In this document: piece by piece, positions 1 to 12,985 of the stretch
How the letters are laid out: each line of letters opens with the position of its first letter
Position numbering within the stretch: position 1 is the first letter of the stretch
DNA from: Monomorium pharaonis
Taxonomy: Eukaryota; Arthropoda; Insecta; Hymenoptera; Formicidae
DNA length: 64,000 nucleotides
Reading direction: 5' to 3'
Assembly: GCF_013373865.1 (NCBI RefSeq)
Contig: NC_050471.1
Location: 28,553,176 to 28,617,175, forward strand
Translations under genes and position numbers: made by a program
The notes under the pieces: generated by a model
What the model saw: the letters and a program-made list of their open reading frames with translations, nothing else
The model's database searches: none
What the model was told of the DNA's origin: nothing

Positions 1-2
1 GG

Positions 3-3000
3 AGCGAGGTGTGCCGATACTGCCGCGCCATGGAGAAGACGCTGCTCTGGGAGGACTTCACGTTCTTCGTCAACCTCTACCTGATCGTCGTGCTCAACGT
101 GACGTTCTGGTGAGTACGCGGGCGAGCGCGCACGCGCGCGCACGTCGCGTCGTGTTGCTACACTCTTTCCTTCCGGTTGTTCCCCGAGGTCTCTCTCTCT
201 CTAGCGTCCAAAGTTTGGCCAAGAAGGAAAAGCGAAACGGGCTCCCTTTCATCTTACCTCCGCTTTGTTCCCGCGACCCTCGCGTCGAGAGAAATACAAT
301 AGTCCCAAGACGTTGTCTAGATTCATATTGTTCTACATATGTAAGTGGGAATGTGAAATCTTTGAAGAATTTGACGAGCTTGAACGGACTCCGACTTGCT
401 CGCGTGAGAGCAAGAATGAAATGTTGCGTGTGGTTCGATAAAAATAATATATACTTATCTTCGGAATTAGATTTAGATTTTTAACGTTATTAAAATTATC
501 AAGACAATCGATGCGCTTTAGATGACTACTATAATATCGAAACGTAAATGTAATTTTTTACTGATATCTAAGATTATCAAACTAAAGATTTTATATTCCT
601 GCTTATACGTAAGACAATGATTGCTAAATTAATACTAACTTTTTTTCTGCGCGGACTTGTGCGAATAAAAGATACTCTCGGCTTCTTATACCTTCCACTA
701 GTTCTAAGAATAAGAGAAAAATAAAAAGTGAGTTAAACTGAGCATCAAAGTTAACCGATAAAAATGGACATCGATTAGAATCTTTTATTTTCCTCGTCTC
801 CCTATGTTTCTCGCTAATCGAACAATTCTTTTGTATCCCTACAATTTTACATTTATTTCCAACCGACTTTGTTTTCGATTTAACTTTTTCTTCGTCTTCC
901 TCTTGTACTTCTAACAATTGAAAAAAGATAATGCGTAAATTAAATTATGATCAATGTTATAATCTATACGGTAGTGGCTCGCCTCAAGTGGATTAAAGTT
1001 ATCTTATATCGACAGAAATGGACATTGGTGGAGTATACTTATTTTTACTTTGTTCTGTGTAAAGAACACAAGCTGATCAAAGGAAGAAGCTTTCCTTTCC
1101 TTGCCTCCCTTTCAAATTTCCAATAATGGTTTCAGTCCTTGAAAGTCTGGATTCCACGCAAGCAGAACAGTGTCAAACATTTTAGTATCGAATTAAAACT
1201 AACGTATTTCATATTCTTGCTTATATATAATGAATAACAATTAATCTTCTTTAAAGAATTAGATAATCTAATCTGAAGAGCACGACGCGATTGTTATTGT
1301 ATCTGACAATGAACTATTAAAAAATTCTTATTGTTAATTCTAATATTATTTCCTATTCAATTTTTTCCTCAGCCCATCAAAATTATTATTATTGAATAAT
1401 GAGAATGAGAATATTTTCTTGGTGAAGTCTACACGTATAAAATTATCCATGTCTTTTTAACGCTTTAACATAATCTCATTTTAATATTACAATTTTTTGA
1501 ATAAATATTAAGTTACATTGAAAATCGTAACAAAAGAAATATCGAAACGAGGACGTTCTTTTTCTGTGCACGCTTTACAAAAAAAAAACAAAAACAAAAA
1601 CAAAACCGGAAACTCCTATAACGGCGGGAGAACCTTCGCGCTCCCTTCCCCTCCCGCGGATTTAAAAGACGCGTTTAAAGGGCACCGTCGCCCGGTTGGA
1701 CTTTAAGGACACCGTGATTTCGTCGTTTAGGGGGGGGAAAGGTAGGAAGGTCCCTCGACTGGTGCGAAGACGGGAGAGACGGCTTCGACGGCGTCCTTAT
1801 CTCGACTTATTGCGCCACGGTTATCGTCCCCGTCGCCGCGCGCGCGTGTTTTGCCTCCCGCGGTGACGCGCCGCGCCTCCGGCCGCCCGTGACGTCACGC
1901 GCTGCCCGTCGCCGCGCCGCGCAGCTCCACAGCGTTACAGCTGTTTTACGTTTCGTGTGCACGAGAGCGGAGCTTCGCCTTCTAGGTCAAGGCCCCTTTC
2001 CGAACGATAAGGGGTGGGGAGGGGGGAAGAAAGGGGGGAATTTCGCGCAACGGCGATGCGCACGTACATACGTACGTGCACGCGCACTGCCAATACGTGT
2101 GCGTGTGTATTGTGCGCGCGTGTACGTGTGTCATAATCGCGTGCGCGATTACTCATAGTGAAATGCGCGTAAATGTGAGGCGATATCTCGGAGAACGACA
2201 ACAATTTCGTCTTCGCTTCCGGTGTTTACGGACCCGCGCGCGCTTCCGGTGTTTACGCGATCGGGAAAGATCATATGCAAGGTCTCGTGCATGCAATCCT
2301 TCCCCTGCTTAAAAAATTCCGATGGAATTAGATAAGAAAGATTCCATCGTGTTTTCACGGTTCATAAATAACAGATTTGTATTTTCTTTTTTATTTAGAA
2401 TGTAATTTAATTACCCTCTTTAATCAATGTCTATTCGACATTGTGTGTTTTGGTAGAAAATTGAAATATTATCCTGTCATGTTTATGTATATTTGGCATA
2501 TTATGTAATACTTCTATTTTAGATTTTGTGTTTATGCATATAAACAGGATTGAGTAAGAGTTAAGATTTTATTTTAACTATAATAATTAAAAATTAACGG
2601 CTTATAAAATTAATTTAGTCACGTCAAGATTAAATTAACTTTCATTTATAAAATAAATCTTAATTTTGCAAAGCATTATTTATATTAAATTGGAATTTCG
2701 TAATTGTTTAAAATTAAATTACTCTAAATGACAAAATAGTTACAATATAAATCATTAAATAATTTTCACACATTTTTTTTTTGTAAAATAATTATATGAA
2801 ATGGGAAAGAAATTTGTTTTGTTTTTAAAAATGTTTTTAAAATAGTTTTTCTCTTACACAAACAAAAATCTTTTATTTAGAAGAAAAGTTAATAAATTAC
2901 AGTTTATGTATTTCGAAAATAGCTAATTAAATTAACTTAAATTTAATTTAAAGTTAAAAATCGATTCATTTAAAATTAAGTAAATTAAAGTTAAAAGTTA

Positions 3001-4726
3001 TTAATCATTAACTTTTTATCTATTTATTATGTCTATAAATAATTTTAATATTTCTTACACACACAAATATATATAGACATAAATTATCTATCATTTTTAA
3101 TATTTATAGAATAAATCATAATTTTCAGTTTGGATTAGATAACCGACTAGTTATATAGAAAAACATACACGTTAATTGTTTATGTATGACATTGTTTAGA
3201 AACGATAGAAATAGATAAACTTCTCTGTACACACAGAAACATTTATTCTCATGTTAAGAAAAGCAGTTTCTCATTTTTTCGTTTTCTTCTTTTATGTAAC
3301 GGTTATCTTTGCAAAAAATATCTTCTTGATGAATAGTCTTAAAATATACTCATTATTTACTTGAAACAAGTAAGATTTGCTTAAAATAAACTTCTATGTT
3401 CACACAGAAAAATGTGTACTTGAATTAAATAAGTATCACTAATTTTAAATAATTCACAAATTTATATATCTATAAATCTAGCTAAATATATATTCGTCAT
3501 AAGTAACAAATTTATTTAAAATATATTCTGAATTTTACTAATTTAATGATTTAATTAAAAATATTAAGTTAAAATAAAAATTCGATGTATTTATATGACT
3601 TTGACTTTTTTAAAATTCAATTTTATAATATTCTTCGAGAAAAAATGTAAAATCTGTTTTCAACGGATTATTCTAAAATTAGTGACAAGTATATTTTAAG
3701 AGTATTATCAAAAATATTCTTTATTGAAGATAATTGTTACTGTATGTTGCAGCTCAAATGTGAATTTGGTGTTGAGACGATAACTGCACGATAAAAAAAT
3801 AAATAAAATAAAATAAAAATTAAAATATTAATAAAGTTTAAATATGTTCCTATCATATCTACTATCAGTTTTTTTTAAATTTTACGCTTTTCTTCCAATC
3901 AAGATCGTTAGTAGAACCAACTTCCTGTGTAACAATTAGTCCAAGGCGTGATAAGAAAACACCACGATTATCATGAAAAGCGACGCGTCATAATTGCTTG
4001 TCCTTGTGCTCTTTCAAACTATCATTTAAATAATGCGTAACAACGGAGGAAGACGACGCGACGCGCAATTTCACGCGTCGTAAGGACGATAAACCGAATA
4101 TATTGCGATTTTCATCGAGTTGTTTACCTATTCACGACGATAAGATCGCCAGGCGAGAAGTAATTTTATTATGATATATATATTTTTTTAAACGTAATGC
4201 ACAATATATAAATAAATCAAAGTCCGGCTGAGGAACACGCCTGACGTTTTTTACTCAACTGAAATATAATGGAAACGGATACACGAGTCGGTCGCGCGAG
4301 AATAACTGCTAAATCGATATCGTGTTTCTTACGGAATTTATCGCTGGATTGCCCCAGATCTATTTACATTTGCGAACGTCACAAGTTTTCGAGTTTGGCG
4401 TCTTTTAATCGAACTCTTGTTAAATTCTGTCAAAGAAAGCGCCCGATTCTTCGCGATTTAAGATAAGAATACGATAGAGAGAAAATTTTGTCCTTAGAAT
4501 TCTTCGCGGTGTACTTTTTAAACAAGATTTCTATAATTTTTATAATCTTGTAGAAACTTAAATTTCGAGAAATTAATTGCATGACAATAATGGTTAGTTA
4601 CGACAAGAACTTCTACACTGATGTGAGACAAATGTTTTGTATTAGCAAGCAAAGTTTTGATTGATATGCAAGTAATAAAATAATATTGTTGTGTTAATTG
4701 CAATTTTGCCATCTATTATACGATTT

Positions 4727-4773
<47 letters not shown>

Positions 4774-7006
4774 GTGTATATATAATTAGATATAGTATAT
4801 ATAAATATATACTATTATAATCAGAAATAATATATAAATATAATTAAAAATAGGGATAAAAATTTTTTTAATCAGTTTTCTCAATTACCATTACAGATAA
4901 ATATGTTACGTTGTGTGTGTGTTTGATGTCTACTGAGGAAACTAATTCTAAAAATTCTAATTTCTATGCCTAATATTTAATATTTCTTCATTGTTCGCGG
5001 GGCCTCACATTCCGAAATCCCTACGAGAATGAACGATTTGCCGTTAGTATTGTTTTCCGCGAGAAATTCTCACGAAACGTTGTGCCCTCTCGTTGCAGGC
5101 TCTATAGCGTGATTGGAGTACCGGCATCGCGGATACCATTCAGGGTTCTCACCGTGTACTTTATTATCCAAGTAATGATCGCTTTCAAATTCATGGACAC
5201 CCTGGCCCCTGCAGCGTAAGTCATCGAAAGAGAATTATTATCGCTTTCGTTGTTGCAAGTTGCACGTTATCTGCAGTCTTGCTATTTTTCTAAATAATAA
5301 CACGCCGAGATAAAATTTGCTGAATAACACAATGTAATATTCCTGTCATTAGACTATCTTTGTCATAGTTAATTTATCTCGTTACGTTTGCTGTTAACGG
5401 TAAAATTATTATTATTGGAATTCGATAGAAATATTATTTCTCACGCCTAATTTAATCTGGCTCTTAATAAAAATAAATAAAGACGAAATGGTAAATAATA
5501 AAGAACCAATAGTAATTTTGAACTTTCATACACACGTTCCAGGGAGCGTCAAAGGGTATGCAGTAAGCTTCACTGGCTATGGAAGAGTCTGCTGAAGTTG
5601 CGGAGCGAGAAACCAGGATTGGTAAGAATCCCTTTGTTTCGTAAGAAAAGATCTTTCTCGTAGAAAAGATTGAGAACATTCTACCTGAAATGTTTCAGTA
5701 CTGCACCGTCCTTTGCCTTGTGGCCTTCGGCTTGTGGCTCCTCGGTCACATCAATCCGTCGACCCCTTATTCGATATACTGGGGCATCGTATTGGGATCT
5801 CTGATACTGCGGTTACCTCTGAAATTGTCTGACAAAGTATCGGAGTACTTCATGTCACACAAAGGTAATGGAATGCGTCCGAATTAGAGCTCAAAACGAA
5901 ACAAAAGATTCAATATCAGATCGAACGATCGGATAATTTGAAATAAAAAAATATCCAGTTCGAATATTTCAGACAGTTCGAACTTAGCGATGGTCTGTAA
6001 TGTCAATTCGTTGTGCCCAGTGTTGCGCTTAGATAACAAAATAAAAATAATTTACGCGGAAACGTATCTTAGATAAGAGAGATAAAGGTGATTCAATTTT
6101 AAATAAATAAAATATGAAATTATATACATCCTAGATACATTTTACCTAGATAGTTGTAACATCGGTATTGAATAAAACAATTGTCTAGATAATTTTCTTG
6201 TAACTTTATCTTGCTGAGCTTCAACGATAAACTCGAATCTTTATTCAATTTTTTTGTATATAATTTAATGCAACGATATTTCACTGTAACGTTACGAGGA
6301 AACATGCTACCTTTCATTTATTTTTCAGAATGGCAATGCGACAGCGAAATCGAGGATGAATTTTTACCAGTGGTGACCGAGGCGAATCTGCAGGTGTTGA
6401 ACCGAGTGGGAGAGACGGGCGATCACTCGCCAACACCGACGAGCATGCAATCGGACACTCAGAACGGTACGTTGCAACAAACTTGTTTATAGCGTAAATT
6501 CAAATACAGAATTTGCGGTTTAGATAGGCTGAAAAATTTAAATATTTTATTTAACTTTTTAAAAGAGATTTGCCGCATTTTTCCATATCGATTGGCTTAT
6601 TTTCCGGTTAATAAATTAAAGCAGAATAAATTCGTTTGCTTTCCCGTCTATTCGATCTCCTTACATCTCATCGCACTTCTTACATCTCATTACTCTCGCA
6701 GATTCTTTTTATGACGAGGATTTCATCGAGGGCCTCCAGGAGATAGCGTTCAACATACCGTACCACGGTGAAGGTAGTACCGATGGTGTCGAGCTGTCTG
6801 AACTGGAGCTTAGCGTCGGCGAGAACGATGCCGAGGAGAATGGCATAAAGTTTCAGACCGGCCACTTCGAAAAGAGCTCCTCGTCCTCCTCCGAGGACGT
6901 TTTCGATGGGAAGAAAATAATCACGGTCAGCAGCGATGAGAGCAACGGCGGCGATAGCGACTTCGAGATAATCGACAAGGAGGAAATAGCGAAGATAGAA
7001 ATGTGA
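3..7006 (+). CDS. RETREG: Reticulophagy regulator (RETREG/FAM134 family), 5' end outside window
   Basis: Six exons join in phase: 3-109, 5099-5215, 5543-5621, 5699-5864, 6329-6466 and 6702-7006, stop TGA, giving 303 visible residues. The gene is cut by the left edge, so the N-terminus is missing. The visible start holds a WED motif and a hydrophobic stretch ending NVTFW, then further paired hydrophobic segments (VLTVYFIIQVMIAF; CLVAFGLWLL; YWGIVLGSLILRL), as in a reticulon-homology domain that bends ER membrane. The C-terminal third is acidic and Ser-rich, and ends with DFEIIDKEEI, matching the LC3-interacting (LIR) motif of FAM134 proteins. The family acts as ER-phagy receptors at the ER membrane (known of the family). 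The paralogue is not resolvable; insects generally have few copies. The identification rests on the hairpins plus the LIR, not on a database search. Confidence 0.75.
1600..2320. promoter_or_regulatory. CpG-rich, promoter-like block inside the RETREG intron
   Basis: This stretch is strikingly GC- and CpG-rich compared with the AT-rich intron on both sides. It contains a perfect CRE palindrome (TGACGTCA, 1890-1897), alternating CG/CA/GT tracts near 2055-2160 and a doubled GCTTCCGGTGTTTACG motif near 2214-2255. It could be an internal promoter for a shorter isoform, since mammalian RETREG1 is known to have a shorter isoform. No TATA box or initiator is obvious, and no exon with a clear donor was identified here. 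Regulatory function is inferred from composition only. Confidence 0.35.
2540..3050. repeat. Copy of a dispersed AT-rich repeat (family A)
   Basis: The block contains phrases such as TTAACTTTCATTTATAAAATAAATCTTAATTTT (seen in pieces) and GCATTATTTATATTAAATT, which recur in the same order near 59.58-59.70 kb and more loosely near 36.35-36.55 kb. All three are runs of AAGTTAAAAGTTA-like sequence. Diverged interspersed repeat copies are the simplest reading; low complexity makes the exact edges uncertain. Confidence 0.4.
4729..4785. repeat. TA dinucleotide microsatellite
   Basis: An almost pure TA run with a few TG interruptions, inside the RETREG intron. Confidence 0.85.
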
Positions 7007-7561
7007 TAAAATCGGCAAGAAAGTGAGAGATCATCGTGCGCGATTGAATTGAGAAATGATGACATAAAGCTGAAAAAAAGCCATCTCTCTGATCTCTGTA
7101 AAATAAAAAAAAAGCAGATTCAATCGACCAATGATAGCGACTTTGCTTGAAACGCTTCGATTGTCTCGGTCGTATACGTGATGGTGTAGGTCGAAATAAT
7201 TAAAATAATGTTAATTTTTAAGTCACATATTTGTCTCCCGATCGCGACGATGTACTCGCGTGCGCGCGTGTATAAAGTACCGATCTCGGTCGGAAAGCGC
7301 AGGAAGATGAAAAGAGAAAGCAAGATTTATTTATTTAGACGAAATCAGTCGGACGCCCGTATTCTTTGCTCTCTCTACCACTTCTCTTCTCGCTTTACTA
7401 TTCTCTTCCGTTGTGAGAAGAAGTGAAGGAAGAGGGAGAAGTGGGGAGACTCGAGAATAAGGGGACTCAACTGTAGATACGTTATACATGTACAATATGA
7501 TACCACTGGTACTGTATTTAATGTTCTGGATGATAAGTAGGCGTATGTACATTTGCAATGT

Positions 7562-7567
7562 AATAAA
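7562..7567 (+). terminator. Candidate polyadenylation signal of the RETREG-like gene
   Basis: AATAAA lies 555 bases after the RETREG stop codon, followed about 25 bases on by a GT-rich stretch. Other AT-rich sites downstream could also be used, so this is a candidate only. Confidence 0.4.
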
Positions 7568-8009
7568 TATGCACCTGTGTACAAACGTTTTAACCTGAAG
7601 AGTCGTCAGTTCGTTTTGACCTAATTGCTATGATTGCAACAGCGCCACTGCGACAGTAAATAAGGAACGCGAAAGGTACCTAATACGATCAAATTAAAAG
7701 GTGCACTCCAGGTAGCGCAAATGATATTTTAAATGTAAGAATGTACTATAACTGCAACACGTGTCTGTGAGATGTATAAAAAAATACGCGAAAAGAGATT
7801 AACGAGGCGTTTGCTGAGTCTGACACGCGTTTTTGTAGCCCGTTTATAATTGGTGTTTGTTCTTGTCTACGCATCTCGTACATTTGAAAATACACGACAG
7901 ACGATACAAAAATATATATTTGTTGTTATTATGTACATATGTACAAGAGACCTTACCTCGCATGACTGCAAAATTTCGACAGTCTTAAAAATAGAGTACG
8001 ATATAAAAT

Positions 8010-8090
<81 letters not shown>

Positions 8091-8449
8091 CCCTCTCCCT
8101 CTGATTTCTGCGACATTTACGAAATAGCAAGAAGGATTGAAGCTAAAATAAAACATTTCTTAAATGTTATAAATATTATAATTTATATTTGGATAAAAAG
8201 TCCGATTTGATTAAATGTCTCATGCTTAAATTTCTTGCATATCAATATTACGTATCTATTTTTTCATACTTTTTCAACAACTGTATTTTTCTTTTCACAC
8301 GTTGTGAATTCATTTTAAACATTTTTTACTTGCATTTCTATTCATTTCGCAGTCTAGTCGTGCACATTTGATTTTTCTCGTTTGGAAAGAGACTAATAAA
8401 CGATCAACTTATTCATTTTTACATTAATTACACTACAATATTCACAGGA
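7568..8449. other. Convergent intergenic spacer, RETREG to TRMT10A
   Basis: No gene is seen. Both flanking genes end here (tail to tail). The spacer holds a long CT microsatellite at 8012-8088; the repetitive open frames across it are low-complexity artefacts. Confidence 0.7.
8012..8088. repeat. (CT)n / (GA)n microsatellite, about 77 bp
   Basis: An almost uninterrupted CT run ending in a short C-rich tail. It lies between the 3' ends of the RETREG-like and TRMT10A genes and may fall in one of their 3' UTRs. Confidence 0.95.
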
Positions 8450-10950
8450 TTACGCTATACATGAATTCTCATGCAAGATTTCCTTCGAATCCGTATTGTA
8501 TTCTGGTCTGTTATCGTACTCCTTATTGCAAACATCTTCTATAATCTTTATAACTGTATTATTTACATCAATCGACACTGTATTATTTACATCAACTGGC
8601 CTCACATTATTTACATCATCAGGTTTCAGATCTTGTGATTCGTCTTCTTTGGATTGCACAGAAACTATTGGCCGAGCGTTCTTTCTTTCCGGCAAAACTT
8701 TCAGAAATGCCTCTTGCCAAGTATCGCCTTCCGAAACCCTTAACAGTATCTCAAAGACTGGAAAATTTCGATCATTTCTTTAAAATGCGAATCTCGACGC
8801 ATAGGTAATTTATTTACTATCCAAATTAAATTAAAAGCAATATATAGTAGCAAACAAAAAATACACGTTGAAGTTTTTGTTACATTTCATCTTCTAATAA
8901 TGATATTGATTTTAATTCAGAAATATACAAAAAACAATTATTGTAAAAATTTTTTTCTTTTTCTCGAAAATCTTATATTTTGCTATTTCTTTTGTTTGTA
9001 TGTATTAAAAACTTATATCAATAAAAAAATTATTTAAAATTATATAAATACGTTATTAATAATTAATCGGACGGTAAGCTTTTATTACACTCGTTTTGCA
9101 TACTTGATCAATTAATTCACAAATAAACAATTTATAATTTCTAAAGTTGGACATCACTAAACAATATATAAAAAATATTAAAATTTAACTATACTCATCA
9201 TTACATGAAAATCATAATAAAAAATGTTTAAAAAACTGCAATGCTGATTGTTTCGTGAAAAATTTTATAGCGCAGGATACTTACCATGATCAATAGTCAA
9301 CACTTTTCTCGCTTTCATCTGCAAGAACTTGTCTAATGGCAGTCGGCCATGCCTAACACCAGCCTCTATCGCCAACTTGTGGCACATACCCTGCAATTTA
9401 AATTTTTGAAATTAAAAAAAAAGTGATAGTTTCATGCAGAGAGAGAAATAATAATTGGTTGCCAAAAAGACCTCACCTTATGTGCGTTGTGATCAACAAG
9501 GCCACCTATGACATACACACAATCATGTTCCAAACAATCTATCACGTTTTTCGACTCGCTTGTGAGATATACGATTTTATCTTTGGGATAAACGTCCATG
9601 TATTGCTCCGTGTGAAAACTCACCTGCAATCCAGTGAAATTAGACATTTGTCACGTTGATTTTAACCCTCCAAAGCTGACATCGAAATCTGCAACACAGT
9701 TACTAACGTTGGGTCTGTGCAATCCATTTAATTAAATGGAAGCATTAATTTATTTCAAAAAACCAAAAATGGCATAATTTATACAAAGAAAGAGAGATAA
9801 ATACTAAATTATTTTAATACTATAAAATTCAAGATTTCAGATTATAACTAAAAGATTATAACTAATTAAAGATCAGCCTTACTCGGCCGCATCTGGATCT
9901 TAGTGCTGATACTTCTTATACGATTTTATAGACATTTTCAAACTGCACTTTGAATAGATTTTTAATTATTAGTTTTTTCACATATCAATCAATCTATTGT
10001 TCAAGATTTATAATTATCAATATGTTCAAGAGATCCATCGTCAGCTTCGGAAGGTTAATCACAAAAAATAAAAGGAAGCACTTGTTCAGTCGCGATCACA
10101 TACATCCCAGTGCTTATAACCATTATGCTTCTCCATACTGGCCCGTGACTTGCCGGTGAAGCCAGTGAGGGAGAATTGCATAGGCGCCGTGGCCCTTCTG
10201 TTCAACGTATAGCACCGCAGTATCTGTTTAGTTAGCTTAGCAATATCCTTGTCGATCATCAGCTCGTCAAATGACAGATCGATGGTCACCGTGAGCGTAC
10301 ACGCGCTTGCCGCCATGGTACTCTGCTTCAAGACCTTTCTGGACGGACCTAGGCTCAGGTTGTTGGCGCGCGCGTACGCGCGCTTCTCCCTCGCTTTCTT
10401 CCTCTCTCGCAATCTGCGTAAACATATGTGTAAGTTATGTGCCAATGTACAAACTTGTCAAAGACTGGTTAAATAAATTTCCTTCCGTATAAAACAAAGT
10501 AAAAGAGTTTCCATACAAAAAAAAAAAGACAAAAGCCATTTTACAAAAGTCCAAATCGGTCTCTAACGGTCCTAGTGTCACAGCGAAAACAATTTCGTTT
10601 TGTCAAGGATCAAACTGAAGAGAGAAGATATAAGTAGATAATAAATGTAAAATTTATGCAAGAAGTAATCAGATTCAGAGGTTTTTATTTCTCTTTTCTT
10701 ACTAAATAACCAGGCATTCCTGTCCGCGCGTATGTATGCACATACATTACTGCCGCGTGACATTGGGAATTTCTAACCTCTTCTCGCTTTTTCGCTCCAG
10801 CCACTTCTTTTTCCTCTCCAACCTCTTCAATTGACGCTTGCTCATATTCGTCGTCGGTGACTCCGACAATTCGTCTGCAACTACAATCGCATTGTCCTCC
10901 GTAGAATTTACGTTATCCATATCGTCCAAATAGGTAATCTTTCCCGGCAT
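8450..10950 (-). CDS. TRMT10A: tRNA (guanine-9-N1)-methyltransferase, TRMT10A type
   Basis: Five exons on the minus strand join in phase (10950-10778, 10413-10104, 9623-9477, 9390-9285, 8757-8450) to give 347 residues from an ATG to TGA. The N-terminus (about 35-75) is a Lys/Arg-rich helix starting at KRQLKRLERKKKW. The SPOUT-fold methyltransferase domain spans about 85-260 and shows IDLSFDELM, the IGGLVDHN signature at about 200-207 with its conserved Asp, RLPLDKF, KVLTIDHVFEILL, and WQEAFLKVLPERK. The family transfers methyl from S-adenosylmethionine to N1 of G9 in tRNA (known). The tail after about 285 is acidic and carries three DVNN(T/V)V-like repeats (8530-8630). A mitochondrial TRMT10C is less likely because the sequence follows the cytosolic/nuclear TRMT10A-B pattern and no obvious targeting peptide is seen. 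Confidence 0.9.
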
Positions 10951-11207
10951 GAACCACGTGAATCACGTTCAATCTGTTTATCTCCTCAAGCCTCTCTTTT
11001 CTTCCTTTTGCTTCTCTTTTACGAATAACGCGGAGAGTACTTAATCCACATCTAGATAATTATTCATTATTTCGAAGACAACGTTGAGTTTAAGTTAATA
11101 TTTGTTCTTAAGTCAATTTCTTTTACTTTTCATCACATATTACACGTGTACCCGACTCAACCTCGACACTCGAGCCCATCGAGCTAACTTGAGCTAACTC
11201 GAACAGA
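10951..11207 (-). promoter_or_regulatory. TRMT10A upstream region
   Basis: A short stretch between the TRMT10A start codon and the large inverted repeat. It presumably holds the 5' UTR or promoter. No TATA box is clear. A GAGCTAACT repeat sits at about 11178-11200. A spliced leader exon from the left arm of the palindrome is also possible. Confidence 0.35.
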
Positions 11208-12544
11208 GTAACAGCAGAGAGAAACCTGAGAGTCCTGAGACTCCTGAGAGCGGTCATCACCACATCACGTCGTTTTAGGTGTTTTCATCCATCAACGTCT
11301 CTATGTGCACAAAATGTGGACATTGAACTATCTAGTCAAATATCTATAAAATCCCGTAGGTAATGTGCACGACTTTTTGGGTCTCTTCTATGCTATGTCC
11401 ACGTTTATTTGGTTCTGTTTCATGCTATACCCGTAAATTTTACAATTATATGCATTCATATTTTAAATCTGTTTTACGCAAATGTGCATAATCGTGTTCT
11501 ATAAATGTGCAATACCACATATACATGATATAAATTTAAATAATTGATTTGATAAAAATTCACTCACCGATTGCTGTCGCCGCTCCTGCTGCTGATGCTG
11601 CTGCTACTGCTACATTCCTTTTCCGGAATACCAAGTCGTTCCATGGATGCCGCTTTCTGCTGACATCATCCTGCTGTTCTCGAACCACATTAATAACTAT
11701 CGCCCGATTATACTTTATTGGGCACTCCCGATATTACGGATATTATATCACACATATCACACACGAGTAAAACGTAAACCGCGCGCGAGAATTTCACTTG
11801 GCGCGACCGTTACATTTGAAAAAATACGTGAAAAGGATGACTCGTCTGATTGGCAGCGAAAAAAAATCAACATGAAAGTGACGTGACACGTAACTTCGTG
11901 GAAACGCAGGCCGAGGAAAGCGGTTAAATGAAAATTACGCGCCGAGATACAACAAACGGAGACAAATTCGTTTCGAGAATTTCGTATGCTCGACTAGTAG
12001 CACTTCACTTAATTGGCACCCGCGATATTCTACCGAACGTATCCCTTTCGAGCAAACACTTTGCTTGAACGCGCACGCGAACACTTCACTCGAAACCGAA
12101 GGCAAACGACCTCTGCTACGTACGATCTCACATGGCTCGCGTATCGTTTGCTAGCACGACGGCACTCTCAACACAACACCGTACCTGCGTACAATTCAAA
12201 TCTGAAGACACGAGACACGCACGGAATCAACGGAACGTCCGACCGGCGCTAGAGCGCCAAGAAACATGGCGTACGTGACCGCTGGCAGGCAGACTCGGCG
12301 GTACTCGGCGCTAGTCGGCGCCACTCGGCGTTGCTAGGCGACCGACTTGTTGACTCGCCGCGCCTGCGCCGTTGCCGCCATGTTGCTCCGTTGCTCCGCG
12401 CTCCAGTCACGTACGCCACTCCAGCGCCGGTCGGACGTTCCGTCGACTCCGTGCGTGTCTCGAATCGCGTGTTCAGAATTGAATTGTGCGGTGTTGTGTT
12501 GAGAGTGCCGTTGTGCTAGCAAACGATACGCGAGCCATGTGAGA

Positions 12545-12985
12545 AGTGTTCGCGTGCGCGTTCGAGCAAAGTGCTTGCTCGAAGGGGATACGTTCGCTAG
12601 AATATCGCGAGTGCCAATTAAGTGAAGTGCTACTAGTCGAGCATACGAAATTCTCGAAACGAATTTGTCTCCGTTTGTTAGTATCTCGGCGCGTAATTTT
12701 CATTCAAACGGTTTTCCTCGGCCTGCGTTTCCACGAAGTTACGTGTGACGTCACGCCACTTTCGCAAAGTTTTCGTGTGCGCGTACTCGCTCGAGGAGTG
12801 TACGTAATCCGTTCGGTAGAATGTCGATCGTGCCAATAATAAAACTTTACTAGTCGTCGCGCAATCATACAGAGATACAAAACTCGGGGAGTGAATTGCT
12901 TTACTTCTGTTCAGTGTGCCTCGACGTGCGCATTCAAACATTTCTTGGCGCTTTTTTCGGGTTTCATTTCGTGACGTCACGCGCG
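12545..12985 (+). repeat. Diverged tandem duplication inside the right palindrome arm
   Basis: Two consecutive units of about 210-220 bases share the same order of landmarks: GTGCGCGT, then (T)CGTTCG-TAGAAT, GTGCCAAT, TACTAGTCG, ATACA/ATACGAAA, and a TGACGTCAC palindrome (12746-12753 and 12972-12979). The left palindrome arm has only one unit, with its CRE degraded to GTGACGTGAC. So the right arm was duplicated, or the left arm lost a unit, after the palindrome formed. Confidence 0.6.
12746..12753. promoter_or_regulatory. CRE-like palindrome TGACGTCA (first of two in the right arm)
   Basis: A perfect 8-base CREB/ATF-type consensus within CpG-rich sequence; a second perfect copy lies at 12972-12979 in the tandem unit. 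Binding is inferred from the motif only. Confidence 0.4.

Larger units (their letters stand above)
110..5098 (+). other. Large intron of the RETREG-like gene
   Basis: The intron runs from GTGAGT after the first visible exon to TTGCAG before 5099. It is mostly AT-rich and shows no convincing exon. It holds a CpG-rich block at about 1600-2320, AT-rich repeat sequence at about 2540-3050, and a TA dinucleotide run near 4730-4785. A stretch near 660-790 resembles sequence at 22.9 kb and 35.1-35.3 kb. Confidence 0.7.

Noticed and set aside
7867..8156. Long minus-strand frames of alternating Arg-Glu
   Set aside because: They are translations of the CT microsatellite and carry no gene signal.
11549..11886. 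Open frames in the palindrome arms (Ala-rich, MIKIHSPIAVAAP...) on both strands
   Set aside because: They lie antisense to the exon-like direction, begin at non-ATG or chance starts, and are interrupted differently in the two arms. The repeat explains them.
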